64,000 nucleotides of DNA, taken from the NCBI GenBank assembly GCA_000466585.1, contig KE993464.1, positions 279,885 through 343,884 on the forward strand, in the 5' to 3' direction. Under the pieces are notes generated by a model, which saw only the letters and a program-made list of their open reading frames with translations, was not told the DNA's origin and did not search any database. This document shows, piece by piece, positions 8,800 through 17,659 of the stretch; the first letter of the stretch is position 1, and each line of letters opens with the position of its first letter. Both the position numbers and the translations under genes were made by a program. Origin of the DNA: Clostridiales bacterium oral taxon 876 str. F0540. Lineage in GTDB: Bacteria > Bacillota > Clostridia > Clostridiales > Clostridiaceae.

Positions 8800-11250
8800 T
8801 TGATTAGTTTAGATGGAAAATGGAAAATGAAGAAGACTGTTGACAATCAGTGGATTAATGCGGTAGTTCCGGGATCTGTATTTAATGACCTGCTTAATGC
8901 TGACCTTATAGAGGATCCTTTTTATAGAGATAACGAAAATAAAGTTTTAAAAGAAGCTGATTTTGACTATGAATATGTAAGAGAGTTCTGGGTAAGTGAA
9001 GAAATTCTAAATGAAGATAAGGTACTACTATGCTGTGAAGGCCTAGATACTTTAAGCAAGATAGAAATTAATGATAAATTGATTGCAGAAACTGATAATA
9101 TGCATAGAAGCTATGAGTTTGATATAAAGAATATACTTAAAGCTGGCAGTAATAAAATACATTTAGTTTTTTATTCGCCAACTAAGTATATTGGAAAATG
9201 CTTTAGTGAAAAGCGCATTTGGGGAGCTAATGCTATGGATGGATTCCCATATCTTAGAAAATCTCACCATATGTTTGGATGGGACTGGGGGCCAAGAGTT
9301 CCTGATATGGGAATTTGGAGAAACATATATATCAAGTCTTACAGCGTAGGAAGACTTGAAGATGTATATGTAACTCAAAAGCACAATGAAAATAAGGTTG
9401 AGCTCGATATAAGGATTGCTCATTCAAACCTATCAAACAAAAATTTAATTATCAGTACGAAAGTTACTAATCCAACCGGAGAGTCATTTGAAAAAAACAT
9501 ACAAGCCGAAGAATTAGAAAATCATATCAATGCTAACATTGATAATCCAAAGCTTTGGTGGCCTAATGGATACGGAGAACAGCCTCTTTATAAAGTGGAA
9601 GTTAGTTTAATAGATGGCAGCAAAGTATTAGATTTAAAAGAATTCAATATAGGCCTTAGAACTGTAACTGTAAAAAGGGAAAAAGACCAGTGGGGAGAAA
9701 GCTTCGAGTTTAATATTAATGGCATCTCTATATTTGCTATGGGAGCAGACTATATACCAGAGGATAATATCTTGGCAAGGTGCAGTAAGGAAAGAACTGA
9801 GAGACTTATAAGAGACTGCATAGCAGCAAATATGAACTGCATTCGTGTTTGGGGCGGCGGATATTATGCTGAGGATTATTTCTATGACTTATGCGATAAA
9901 TTTGGACTTATAGTATGGCAGGATTTCATGTTTGCTTGCGCTGATTATGACTTATCCAAGGAATTTGAAGAAAATATAACCGCAGAGTTAGAAGATAATA
10001 TTAAAAGAATAAGGCATCATGCATGCATAGGTCTATATACCGGAAACAACGAAAACGAATCAGCTGTAAAGTTTTGGGGAATACCCAAAAGAGAGACAAC
10101 AGAGGAAGAGTATATAAAACAGTATGAGGTTTTATTTCCAGAGCTTATAAAAAAATATGATCCGAATACATTCTACTGGCCGTCCTCTCCCTCCAAACTG
10201 GGAAGCTTTAAGGAACTGGATAACGATAATATGGGTGACGCTCATTATTGGGAAGTATGGCATGGATTAAAACCATTTACAGAGTATAGAAAACATTATT
10301 TTAGATTTGTTTCAGAGTTTGGTTTTGAAGCTTTTCCTGGAATTAAAACCATAAAAAGCTTTACTTTGCCGGAGGATAGAAATCCATTTTCTTATGTTAT
10401 GGAAAATCATCAAAAGCATGAAGGAGGAAATGGAAAGATTATTTATTATATTTCGGAATACCTAAAGTATCCAAACGGGCTTGAAAATATGCTTTATGCT
10501 TCGCAGATAACACAAGCTGAGGCAATAAAGTATGGGGTAGAGCATTGGAGAAGAAACAGAGGAAGATGTATGGGAGCAATATACTGGCAGCTAAATGATT
10601 GCTGGCCGGTTGCTTCTTGGGCAAGTATAGATTATTACGGAAGATGGAAGGCTTTGCATTACTTTGCAAAAAAGTTTTTTGCACCAGTACTGCTGTCAGC
10701 TAATGAAGAAGGAACAAAAGTTGAACTCCATGTAAGCAATGAAACATTAAATACGTTTGCCGGAAAAGTTACTTGGAGACTTAGAGATAATTTTAGAATT
10801 ATAGAGGAAGACAGTAAAGAAGTATCTATTAATGCTTTAGAAACAAAATTAGTTGAAAAGCTTGATTTTAAAGATAGAATTGTTACAACAGAAGATGCAA
10901 GAAAACTATATGTAGAATATGTGCTTGAGTCCGAAGGTAAGATTTTAAGTTCTGGCACAGTACTTTTTGTTAGGCCAAAGCATTTTGAATTTTTGAATCC
11001 AGAAATAGAATGGAATATCTCAGAAGATGATAACAGTTTTATTATAGAGCTTGTATCTAAAAAGTTTACGAAATATGTATACATGGACTTAGAAAAAGAA
11101 GACTGCATATTTGAAGATAATTTTTTTGATTTGACTGGAAATGAAAGAAGAATTATAAAAGTTGATAAAAATAGTTTATCAAACGAAATCAGCTTAAATG
11201 AATTCAAAAATCAATTAGAAATTAAGAGTATATTTGATTTTGAGAATTAA
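8800..11250 (+). CDS. GH2 beta-mannosidase
   Basis: About 816 aa from a TTG start at 8800, preceded by AAAGGTGGAG at 8785-8794. The ATG at 8743 inside the MFS gene would add 19 unconserved residues and has a poor ribosome site. Domains in order are a sugar-binding jelly roll, an immunoglobulin-like domain, a TIM barrel and C-terminal beta domains. The catalytic acid/base is Glu418 (GNNENES) and the nucleophile Glu506 (VSEFGFEAFPG), counted from the TTG. The FGWDWGPRVPDMGIW stretch is typical of beta-mannosidases rather than beta-galactosidases. It removes terminal beta-mannose from oligosaccharides in the cytoplasm, complementing the phosphorylases. Confidence 0.9.
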   Translation: MISLDGKWKMKKTVDNQWINAVVPGSVFNDLLNADLIEDPFYRDNENKVLKEADFDYEYVREFWVSEEILNEDKVLLCCEGLDTLSKIEINDKLIAETDNMHRSYEFDIKNILKAGSNKIHLVFYSPTKYIGKCFSEKRIWGANAMDGFPYLRKSHHMFGWDWGPRVPDMGIWRNIYIKSYSVGRLEDVYVTQKHNENKVELDIRIAHSNLSNKNLIISTKVTNPTGESFEKNIQAEELENHINANIDNPKLWWPNGYGEQPLYKVEVSLIDGSKVLDLKEFNIGLRTVTVKREKDQWGESFEFNINGISIFAMGADYIPEDNILARCSKERTERLIRDCIAANMNCIRVWGGGYYAEDYFYDLCDKFGLIVWQDFMFACADYDLSKEFEENITAELEDNIKRIRHHACIGLYTGNNENESAVKFWGIPKRETTEEEYIKQYEVLFPELIKKYDPNTFYWPSSPSKLGSFKELDNDNMGDAHYWEVWHGLKPFTEYRKHYFRFVSEFGFEAFPGIKTIKSFTLPEDRNPFSYVMENHQKHEGGNGKIIYYISEYLKYPNGLENMLYASQITQAEAIKYGVEHWRRNRGRCMGAIYWQLNDCWPVASWASIDYYGRWKALHYFAKKFFAPVLLSANEEGTKVELHVSNETLNTFAGKVTWRLRDNFRIIEEDSKEVSINALETKLVEKLDFKDRIVTTEDARKLYVEYVLESEGKILSSGTVLFVRPKHFEFLNPEIEWNISEDDNSFIIELVSKKFTKYVYMDLEKEDCIFEDNFFDLTGNERRIIKVDKNSLSNEISLNEFKNQLEIKSIFDFEN

Positions 11251-11272
11251 CAAAGTTTAGTTGGAGGAGACA

Positions 11273-12316
11273 ATGAGTAAATTTATAACTTATGAATCAA
11301 AAACTGCTAATGAACCTGGAATAAGGTATATAGGAAGATTTGACTTTACAGACATAGAAGGACCAAAGTTTGCTTGGTCTGCAAGTACAGTAACTGCTAG
11401 ATTTTTTGGAACAAGAGTATCTGCCAAATTAAAATCTTTTGGAGATAATTATTTTCTAGTACTTATTGATAGAAAAATAGTGATTAATTCATTAAAGTTA
11501 GGAGAAGGCGAAGAGAAGGTTTTTGAACTGGCTTCTAATTTAAAGGAAGAAGAACACGAAGTAAGCATCGTTAAGAGAACAGAGTTTTATTTAGGTACTG
11601 CTCAGTTTTTAGGGTTTAACTTTGGAGAAGGAAAGTTGCTTTCGCCTTCTCCAAGGTTAGAAAGAAAAATAGAGATAATAGGAGATTCTATAACCTGCGG
11701 CTTTGGAAACGAAGCTGAGAATGAAAATATAGAATACAGTCCTAAATATGACAATTCTTATTTAGCTTATGGGACTATAGCAGCGAGAAAACTTAATGCT
11801 GAACCTATGATTATAGGCCGCTCAGGTTTTGGGTTAATAAGAGATTACGAAGGTAATAAAGACAATATACTTCCTAATGTATATTCCAGGGTACTTCCTG
11901 ATAAAAATTCAGAATGGGAATTTCACAAGTTTATCCCTCAGGTTGTAGTTATTAATCTTGGAACTAATGATTTCAGTGGTTCTATTCCAAGCGGACCTAT
12001 TGCTGATAGAGAAGAATTCACTTCAGCCTATATTAATCTAATCAATAGAATCAGAGAGAATTATAAAGAATCAAAAGTAATTTGCACTATAGGTCCGGTA
12101 ATGGATGGAGAAGCATTAGAAGTAATAAGAGATTATGTGAAAAATGATGTTGTAGAAGCACTAAGAAAAGAAAATAATAATTGGATATATTATTTTGAGT
12201 ATGAGAATCAACTAAAAAGCAATGGTTATGGTATAACCTGTCATCCAAGCTTGAAAACACATGAACTTATGGCAAATCAGTTAACTGATTTCATCAATGA
12301 TATTTTAGGCTGGTAG
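11273..12316 (+). CDS. CE2-type SGNH acetylesterase
   Basis: A 347-aa protein with an N-terminal beta-sandwich (about 1-125) and a C-terminal SGNH/GDSL hydrolase. Catalytic Ser139 is in IIGDSITCGFGNE, the block-III Asn is in NLGTNDF and the catalytic His is in the CHPS stretch near residue 318. This two-domain order is that of carbohydrate esterase family 2, which removes O-acetyl groups from plant polysaccharides. The ATG at 11273 follows TTGGAGGAGA at 11261-11270. No signal peptide, so it acts on imported oligosaccharides. In Roseburia intestinalis a CE2 enzyme works together with a CE17 enzyme on acetylated mannan; a CE17-like partner is at 14346. Confidence 0.85.
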   Translation: MSKFITYESKTANEPGIRYIGRFDFTDIEGPKFAWSASTVTARFFGTRVSAKLKSFGDNYFLVLIDRKIVINSLKLGEGEEKVFELASNLKEEEHEVSIVKRTEFYLGTAQFLGFNFGEGKLLSPSPRLERKIEIIGDSITCGFGNEAENENIEYSPKYDNSYLAYGTIAARKLNAEPMIIGRSGFGLIRDYEGNKDNILPNVYSRVLPDKNSEWEFHKFIPQVVVINLGTNDFSGSIPSGPIADREEFTSAYINLINRIRENYKESKVICTIGPVMDGEALEVIRDYVKNDVVEALRKENNNWIYYFEYENQLKSNGYGITCHPSLKTHELMANQLTDFINDILGW

Positions 12317-12339
12317 AGATATAAGAAGGAGGAAAGTGA

Positions 12340-13329
12340 ATGACTTACACACCAAACGAAAAACGATATGATAAAATGCTTTATAGACGAGTAGGAAGAA
12401 GCGGATTAATGCTGCCAGCTATTTCACTGGGATTATGGCACAACTTTGGAGGAATAAATGTTTTTGATAACCAAAGGGAACTTGTTAGAAAAGCCTTTGA
12501 CTTAGGTATAACTCATTTTGATCTTGCCAATAATTACGGGCCTCCTGCGGGGTCAGCAGAAGAAAACTTCGGGAAAATATTAAGGCAGGACTTTAATAGT
12601 TATAGAGATGAAATGATCATATCAACTAAGGCAGGCTATTATATGTGGCCAGGACCTTATGGGGATTGGGGGTCTAAAAAATACTTGGTAGCAAGTCTGG
12701 ATCAAAGCTTAAAAAGAATGGGTGTTGATTATGTAGATATATTCTATCACCATAGACCAGATCCTAATACGCCTCTTGAGGAAACTATGGCTGCGTTAGA
12801 TTTATTAGTAAGGCAGGGAAAGGCTCTTTATGTAGGAGTTTCAAACTATAATGCGGAGCAGACAAAAGAAGCAGCAAAAATATTAAACAGACAGGGAACA
12901 CCATTTGTAATTCATCAGCCAAGCTACAATATGTTTGAAAGATGGATTGAGAATGGACTTCAAGGTGTTCTTGAGGAGGAAGGAATAGGAAGTATTGCCT
13001 TTGTACCACTGGCGCAAGGATTACTCACAAATAAATATTTAAAAGGTATACCGTTAGATTCAAGAGCAGCAGGACCATCGCAATTCTTAAATAAGAGAGA
13101 TATAACGGAAGATAAGCTTAATAAATTATGCAAGTTAAATCAGCTGGCTGAACAGAGAGGTCAAAGTTTGGCTCAGATGGCTCTTGTCTGGGTACTTAGA
13201 AGGGAAAAAGTAACTTCAGCTCTTATAGGTGCTAGTAAGGTAAGCCAGATTGAAGAAAACGTAGCTGCGCTTGGTAATATAGAATTTACTGATGAAGAGC
13301 TTAATAGAATTGAAGAGATATTAAAATAG
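12340..13329 (+). CDS. Aldo/keto reductase (YghZ/GPR-like)
   Basis: A 329-aa aldo/keto reductase with the complete catalytic tetrad Asp61, Tyr66, Lys97 and His138 (ITHFDLANNYG, STKAGY, FYHHRP). The N-terminal LYRRVGRSGLMLPAISLGLW and the NNYGPPAGSAEENFG segment resemble the AKR14 group (E. coli YghZ, L-glyceraldehyde 3-phosphate reductase). It uses NADPH to reduce small aldehydes or sugar carbonyls. Why it sits between an acetylesterase and a mannanase is not clear; a role on a sugar-derived aldehyde or an aldose released in the pathway is possible. The RBS AAGGAGG at 12326-12332 and close spacing indicate co-transcription. Confidence 0.88.
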   Translation: MTYTPNEKRYDKMLYRRVGRSGLMLPAISLGLWHNFGGINVFDNQRELVRKAFDLGITHFDLANNYGPPAGSAEENFGKILRQDFNSYRDEMIISTKAGYYMWPGPYGDWGSKKYLVASLDQSLKRMGVDYVDIFYHHRPDPNTPLEETMAALDLLVRQGKALYVGVSNYNAEQTKEAAKILNRQGTPFVIHQPSYNMFERWIENGLQGVLEEEGIGSIAFVPLAQGLLTNKYLKGIPLDSRAAGPSQFLNKRDITEDKLNKLCKLNQLAEQRGQSLAQMALVWVLRREKVTSALIGASKVSQIEENVAALGNIEFTDEELNRIEEILK

Positions 13330-13365
13330 GAAGAATTAAAAATATCCGATGACAGGAGTTCTAAT

Positions 13366-14325
13366 ATGAGTGACAGAATGTTTATGAAGGGCTTTACCTT
13401 TGGGTGGATGGCTAAAAGAGGAGAATATAAAACAGAGCAAACTATTGAATCATTAAAAAAGCTGAAAGAAACAGGTACTGAATGGATTGCACTAGCCTTT
13501 GATATAAGACAGGAGAATTTTTATTCTACAAAGATATATTTTGATTATGGCTACACAGTAACTGATAGAGAAATAGCTCTGCTTATAGATAAGGCTCATG
13601 ATATGGGGTTTAAGGTATGCCTTAAACCTGTTATCAATTTGAATGATGGACTTTGGCGTGCACGGATAACATTTCCCGATGATAATAATTATTGGGATGA
13701 ATGGTTTGATTCTTATAATAATCTTATAGGTCATTATGCAGAAATAGCGGAAGAAACTAAATGTGAGATGTTTTGTATAGGATGTGAAATGATTGGCACT
13801 GAAAGAAAATCAGAACACTGGAGAAATGTTATAAAATCTATAAGAAATCTATACAGCGGATTAATAACTTATAATGCAAACCACGGTAAGGAAAGTGAAA
13901 TAGACTGGCTTGATGAAGTTGATATTATAGGAACAAGTGCTTACTATCCTGTTGCGGAAAAACCGGGAGACTGTGAAGAAAATATGATGGTAAAGTGGAA
14001 AGAGGCAAAGGAGAATTTATATAAAATCCACAAAAAATTTAACAAGCCTATCTTATTTATAGAAATTGGCTGCAGGAGTGCTTTTGGCTGCGCATCTATG
14101 CCTTGGGACTGGCAGGAAGATTTTCCTTATGATGAAGATGAACAAGCTATGTTTTATAGTTCTGCAATGAAGTCATTCTGGGATGAAGAATGGTTTTGCG
14201 GATTCTTCTGGTGGGATTGGAAGCATAATCTTTATAATCTTGAAGAAGCAAAACAAAATAGAGACTTTTGCATTTATGGCAAAAAAGCAGAAGGCATTTT
14301 AAAAGACTGGTACAAAAATAAATAA
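13366..14325 (+). CDS. GH113 beta-mannanase, copy 2
   Basis: A 319-aa protein sharing the layout of the first GH113 (KGFTFGWM start, LKPVIN strand, HYAEIAEETKCEMFCIGCEM). The acid/base is Glu141 and the nucleophile Glu233 (FIEIGCRS), so both catalytic residues are present. No signal peptide, hence cytoplasmic. Its loop after the nucleophile (SAFGCASMPWDWQEDFPYDEDE) differs from copy 1, suggesting distinct subsite architecture. It starts 36 nt after the reductase and ends 20 nt before the CE17-like gene. Two cytoplasmic GH113 enzymes in one operon suggests a division of labour, not redundancy; this is inference. Confidence 0.87.
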   Translation: MSDRMFMKGFTFGWMAKRGEYKTEQTIESLKKLKETGTEWIALAFDIRQENFYSTKIYFDYGYTVTDREIALLIDKAHDMGFKVCLKPVINLNDGLWRARITFPDDNNYWDEWFDSYNNLIGHYAEIAEETKCEMFCIGCEMIGTERKSEHWRNVIKSIRNLYSGLITYNANHGKESEIDWLDEVDIIGTSAYYPVAEKPGDCEENMMVKWKEAKENLYKIHKKFNKPILFIEIGCRSAFGCASMPWDWQEDFPYDEDEQAMFYSSAMKSFWDEEWFCGFFWWDWKHNLYNLEEAKQNRDFCIYGKKAEGILKDWYKNK

Positions 14326-14345
14326 CATGAAGGTGAATAGTAAGT

Positions 14346-15446
14346 ATGAAACTTGAGATATTTAAGCATAGAGGAAAATTAATTAATACCATTAAAGCAT
14401 TAGAAAAGGGAAAATTGACTATTGGCTTTATAGGCGGTTCTATAACTGATGCCAGAGGGAAAAACAGATGGCCGGAGCCTGTGATAGCATGGTTTGCAGA
14501 TAGGTTTCCCAATGTAAGAATAATAGTTGAAAATGCTGCTATTGGAGCAACGGGCAGCGAATTAGCAGTATTTAGAGCTGAAAGAGATTTAATTGAAAGA
14601 AACTGTGACTTGATTTTTGTAGAGTTTGCTGTAAATGATAATGAAGAGCCATCAGAAAAACGCATGAGAACAAGGGAAGGGCTTTTAAGAAAGTTATTGA
14701 CTTCGGGAAAAAGTGATTTAATATTAGTATATACCTATATGATGGATATGTATGAAGATATGATTAATGATAGAATCCCTCCATCAATTAAAGAATTTGA
14801 AATTTTAGCTGATTACTATAACATAGGGTCCGTGTGGATGGGACTTTATGCGCTTGATGAAGTCATGAGAGGCCTTGTAAGATGGGAAGAATGGCTGCCG
14901 GATGGTCTTCATCCTGAAAATAGGGGAAGTTATATTTATGGTCAGAGTGTAATTAAGTATTTGGAAAGAGAGCTTATGAATAGAGCTTATGTAGATGAGA
15001 ATAGAGAAAACTATAAGCTACCTGTTCCGTTTAATAAGAGTAGTTGGGAGAAAGCTTATATACTACCCTTCTCAGAAGTTGAGTTAAAAGGTCCATGGAC
15101 TCTCAGAAGATGTACAACCTTTCAGTGGATCGACCAAGTTTTAGATACAGCTGCTGTAGGAGCAGAACTATCTTTTTCTTTTAAAGGAAGAGGATTAGTG
15201 CTTGGGTTTGATTTTGGCAAGACCTCAGCAGAATTTATTTATCGTTTAGATAATGGAGAGTGGATTGAAGTAAAAAGAGATCGACCTGATTGGTGCGGAG
15301 ATGAAGGATGGTATAGAACATCTTTTATTGCAGATGATTTGGAGGATGAAGTTCACAGCTTTGAATTAAAGGTTATTCACGGCAATAGAGAGGAATGTAA
15401 AGGAACTAATTTCAGACTAGCGATGATTGGAGTAGTTGGCGGGTAA
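14346..15446 (+). CDS. CE17-like SGNH mannan O-acetylesterase with C-terminal beta-sandwich
   Basis: A 366-aa protein. The N-terminal SGNH hydrolase (about 1-210) has Ser32 in FIGGSITD, an oxyanion Asn at about 97 (FAVNDNE) and a D186/H189 pair in LPDGLHPENRG. The C-terminal about 140 residues form a beta-rich domain that looks like an accessory carbohydrate-binding module. This architecture (SGNH plus C-terminal CBM35) is that of RiCE17 of Roseburia intestinalis, which removes axial 2-O-acetyls of mannose. Placement beside a CE2 enzyme strengthens the assignment. No signal peptide. The family call is by architecture and context, not by search. Start follows GAAGGTGAA at 14329-14337. Confidence 0.75.
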   Translation: MKLEIFKHRGKLINTIKALEKGKLTIGFIGGSITDARGKNRWPEPVIAWFADRFPNVRIIVENAAIGATGSELAVFRAERDLIERNCDLIFVEFAVNDNEEPSEKRMRTREGLLRKLLTSGKSDLILVYTYMMDMYEDMINDRIPPSIKEFEILADYYNIGSVWMGLYALDEVMRGLVRWEEWLPDGLHPENRGSYIYGQSVIKYLERELMNRAYVDENRENYKLPVPFNKSSWEKAYILPFSEVELKGPWTLRRCTTFQWIDQVLDTAAVGAELSFSFKGRGLVLGFDFGKTSAEFIYRLDNGEWIEVKRDRPDWCGDEGWYRTSFIADDLEDEVHSFELKVIHGNREECKGTNFRLAMIGVVGG

Positions 15447-15451
15447 AAATT

Positions 15452-16087
15452 ATGGTTAACTTAAAAAATATGAGCAGAAAAGAAAGGTTTCAATATATAT
15501 GGGACTATTATAAATTTCATATAATAGGGATCTTAGCTGCTATAATTATAATAAGTTCAATAATTTATGGTCAAGTGACAAAAGTTAATTATGTATTTAA
15601 TTTAACTTTGATCGGAAATGATATTGATCAAAATAAAAAAGCTGAACTTGAAAGACAAATTACAGACATTGTTGTTAATAATGGGTCTAAACGAAACCAA
15701 GCAATAGTAGATGTAATACCTGTTGGAGATTCAAATAGTTCAAATAATATAATGTCTGGTCAGCTTATGCAGAAGTTTATGACAGAGTTATCTGTTCAAA
15801 CTGTTGATATTGCGGTTATGGATAAAGGTGTTTTTGATTCATTAGTGAAAAATGATGCTTTTTTAAAATTGGATAATATAAGTGATTTTGATTTATCTTC
15901 AATAAAAGATGAAAAGATTAAAGAAGAAGGTAGTGACGGTAAAAAAGCTGTTTACGGAATAAGCGCTGAGAATATTAAAGTTTTAAATGATATGGGATTT
16001 AATCCAAAAGATAAGGTTATATGTATTATTTCTTCGTCTAAACATGTTGATAAAGCAGTATATGTACTCAAGTGGGTATTAAAGTAA
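15452..16087 (+). CDS. Small single-pass membrane protein of unknown function
   Basis: A 211-aa protein not recognised as an enzyme. The N-terminus carries RKERFQYIWDYYKFHIIG, a segment seen at the start of many uncharacterised Firmicute membrane proteins, followed by one hydrophobic helix at about 23-43. The remaining about 165 residues are hydrophilic and predicted outside the membrane, with features faintly reminiscent of a substrate-binding-like fold. It starts only 5 nt after the CE17-like gene and ends inside a strong terminator, so it belongs to the mannan operon. No function is claimed; a sensory or scaffold role at the membrane is possible. Confidence 0.7.
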   Translation: MVNLKNMSRKERFQYIWDYYKFHIIGILAAIIIISSIIYGQVTKVNYVFNLTLIGNDIDQNKKAELERQITDIVVNNGSKRNQAIVDVIPVGDSNSSNNIMSGQLMQKFMTELSVQTVDIAVMDKGVFDSLVKNDAFLKLDNISDFDLSSIKDEKIKEEGSDGKKAVYGISAENIKVLNDMGFNPKDKVICIISSSKHVDKAVYVLKWVLK

Positions 16088-16140
16088 AGAAGTGGCATAG
16101 TAATGTGAATAAAATACATTACTATGCCACTTCTTTTTTA
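16086..16140 (+). terminator. Strong terminator closing the mannan operon
   Basis: Perfect 21-bp inverted repeat (16086-16106 and 16116-16136, core GTGGCATAGTAATG) with a 9-nt loop, overlapping the stop codon of the preceding gene and ending in CTTTTTTA. Confidence 0.92.
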
Positions 16141-16167
16141 TGATGATAAATGAGAAAAGAGTTACTA

Positions 16168-16227
16168 AATAACTTTTTAAAATATTTTTAAAAAGTTATT
16201 GAAAAAGTAAAAAGGCTATAGTAAAAT
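16168..16227 (+). promoter_or_regulatory. xylA promoter with overlapping palindromic operator
   Basis: Arms AATAACTTTTTAAA (16168-16181) and TTTAAAAAGTTATT (16187-16200) form a 14-bp perfect palindrome. It runs into a promoter with -35 TTGAAA (16199-16204), 17-bp spacer and -10 TAAAAT (16222-16227). This placement suits repression by the ROK-type XylR encoded at 17660. Promoter elements are seen; the regulator identity is inferred. Confidence 0.7.
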
Positions 16228-16278
16228 TGAGATATGATAAGTGAAAACAATTTCACAAAGATATGGAGGGATAAAAAA

Positions 16279-17601
16279 ATGGGGGAATATTTTAGTAGTG
16301 TACCTGTAATTAAATATGAAGGAAAAGATTCTAAAAATGCTTTTGCCTTTAAGTATTATAATCCGGATGAAGTTATAGGTGGAAAGACAATGAGGGAACA
16401 CCTAAGATTTACAATGTCATACTGGCATACGTTATCTGCAGAAGGATCAGATCCATTTGGAGTGGGAACGTATCAAAAACCTTGGGATGGAGAAAAAGAT
16501 GCTTTAAAAGTTTCTAAAATGAAAATGGAAGCTGCTTATGAATTTATGAATAAATTAGGAGTAGATTATTTCGCATTCCATGATAGAGATATTGCACCAG
16601 AAGGAAAAGATTTAGCGGAAACAAATGCAATACTAGATGAAATTGTTTCATATGCTAAAGAACTAATGGCTAAAAATAATAAAAAACTTCTTTGGGGAAC
16701 AGCTAATATGTTTACAAATCCAAGATTTGTACATGGTGCAGCTACTACTTGTAATGCTGATGTGTATGCATTTGCAGCAGCTCAGGTTAAGAAAGCCTTA
16801 GAAATTACCAAAGAACTTGGCGGAGAAAACTATGTATTCTGGGGAGGAAGAGAAGGATATGAAACTCTTTTAAACACAGATATGAGGCTTGAACAAGATA
16901 ATCTGGCAAGATTCTTTCATATGGCTGTAGATTATGCTAAGAAGATTGGATTCACAGGTCAGTTCTTAATAGAGCCAAAACCAAAGGAGCCAACAAAGCA
17001 TCAATATGATTTTGATGTGGCTACAGTAATGTCATTTTTACAAAAGTATGGTTTAGAAAAATATTTTAAGGTTAATATAGAAGCTAATCACGCGACACTT
17101 GCAGGACATACCTTCCAGCATGAAGTTCACTTAGCTAGAATAAATGGAATGCTAGGAAGCTTAGATATAAATCAGGGTGATCCAAACCTTGGGTGGGATA
17201 CAGATCAGTTCCCAACAAATATATATGATGCAACACTTTTAATGTATGAGGTTCTTAAGAATGGGGGAATAACTCCAGGAGGACTTAACTTTGATGCGAA
17301 AGTTCGAAGAGCTTCTTTTGAAGTTGAAGATTTATTTCTTGGCTATATAGCAGGTATGGATACACTTGCTCAAGGATTGAAGATTGCGTATAAAATGCTT
17401 GAAGAAGGAGAATTTGAAAATATAGTTAAGGAAAGATATAAGAGCTTTAATGAAGGAATAGGAAAGGACATTGTTGAAGGAAAGGCAGACTTTGAGTCAT
17501 TAGAAAAATACGCTCTAAGTCACAGTTCAATAAAAAATAACTCTGGAAGACAAGAGCTTTTGGAGGCTAGATTAAACCAATATATTTTGAATGAAAAATA
17601 G
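16279..17601 (+). CDS. xylA: Xylose isomerase
   Basis: A 440-aa protein from the ATG at 16279, which follows GGAGGG at 16265-16270; the ATG at 16234 has no ribosome site and adds 15 unconserved residues. The length and insertions are those of class II xylose isomerases. Catalytic His101 and Asp104 are in FAFHDRD, metal ligand Glu232 with Lys234 in LIEPKPKEP, and later ligands in EANHATLAGHTFQHE and GSLDINQGDPNLGWDTDQFP. It converts D-xylose to D-xylulose in the cytoplasm. It is the first gene of xylA-xylR-xylB and is preceded by a candidate XylR operator. Confidence 0.97.
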   Translation: MGEYFSSVPVIKYEGKDSKNAFAFKYYNPDEVIGGKTMREHLRFTMSYWHTLSAEGSDPFGVGTYQKPWDGEKDALKVSKMKMEAAYEFMNKLGVDYFAFHDRDIAPEGKDLAETNAILDEIVSYAKELMAKNNKKLLWGTANMFTNPRFVHGAATTCNADVYAFAAAQVKKALEITKELGGENYVFWGGREGYETLLNTDMRLEQDNLARFFHMAVDYAKKIGFTGQFLIEPKPKEPTKHQYDFDVATVMSFLQKYGLEKYFKVNIEANHATLAGHTFQHEVHLARINGMLGSLDINQGDPNLGWDTDQFPTNIYDATLLMYEVLKNGGITPGGLNFDAKVRRASFEVEDLFLGYIAGMDTLAQGLKIAYKMLEEGEFENIVKERYKSFNEGIGKDIVEGKADFESLEKYALSHSSIKNNSGRQELLEARLNQYILNEK

Positions 17602-17606
17602 TGTAA

Positions 17607-17643
17607 AATAATATAGAGACAATTGCATTGTCTCTATATTATT
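17607..17643 (+). terminator. Perfect 17-bp hairpin between xylA and xylR
   Basis: Arms at 17607-17623 and 17627-17643 (core ATAGAGACAAT), loop TGC. This is an intrinsic terminator or attenuator after xylA. Its AT-rich palindrome just upstream of xylR could also act as a regulatory site. Confidence 0.75.
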
Positions 17644-17659
17644 TATAAGTGGTGATAAT

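Noticed and set aside
10659..11207. 182-aa minus-strand open frame inside the beta-mannosidase gene
   Set aside because: Ser/Phe-rich translation of the opposite strand of a clear GH2 gene, without ribosome site or family features.
14147..14665. 172-aa minus-strand open frame across the GH113/CE17-like border
   Set aside because: Opposite strand of two confirmed genes; no domain and biased composition.
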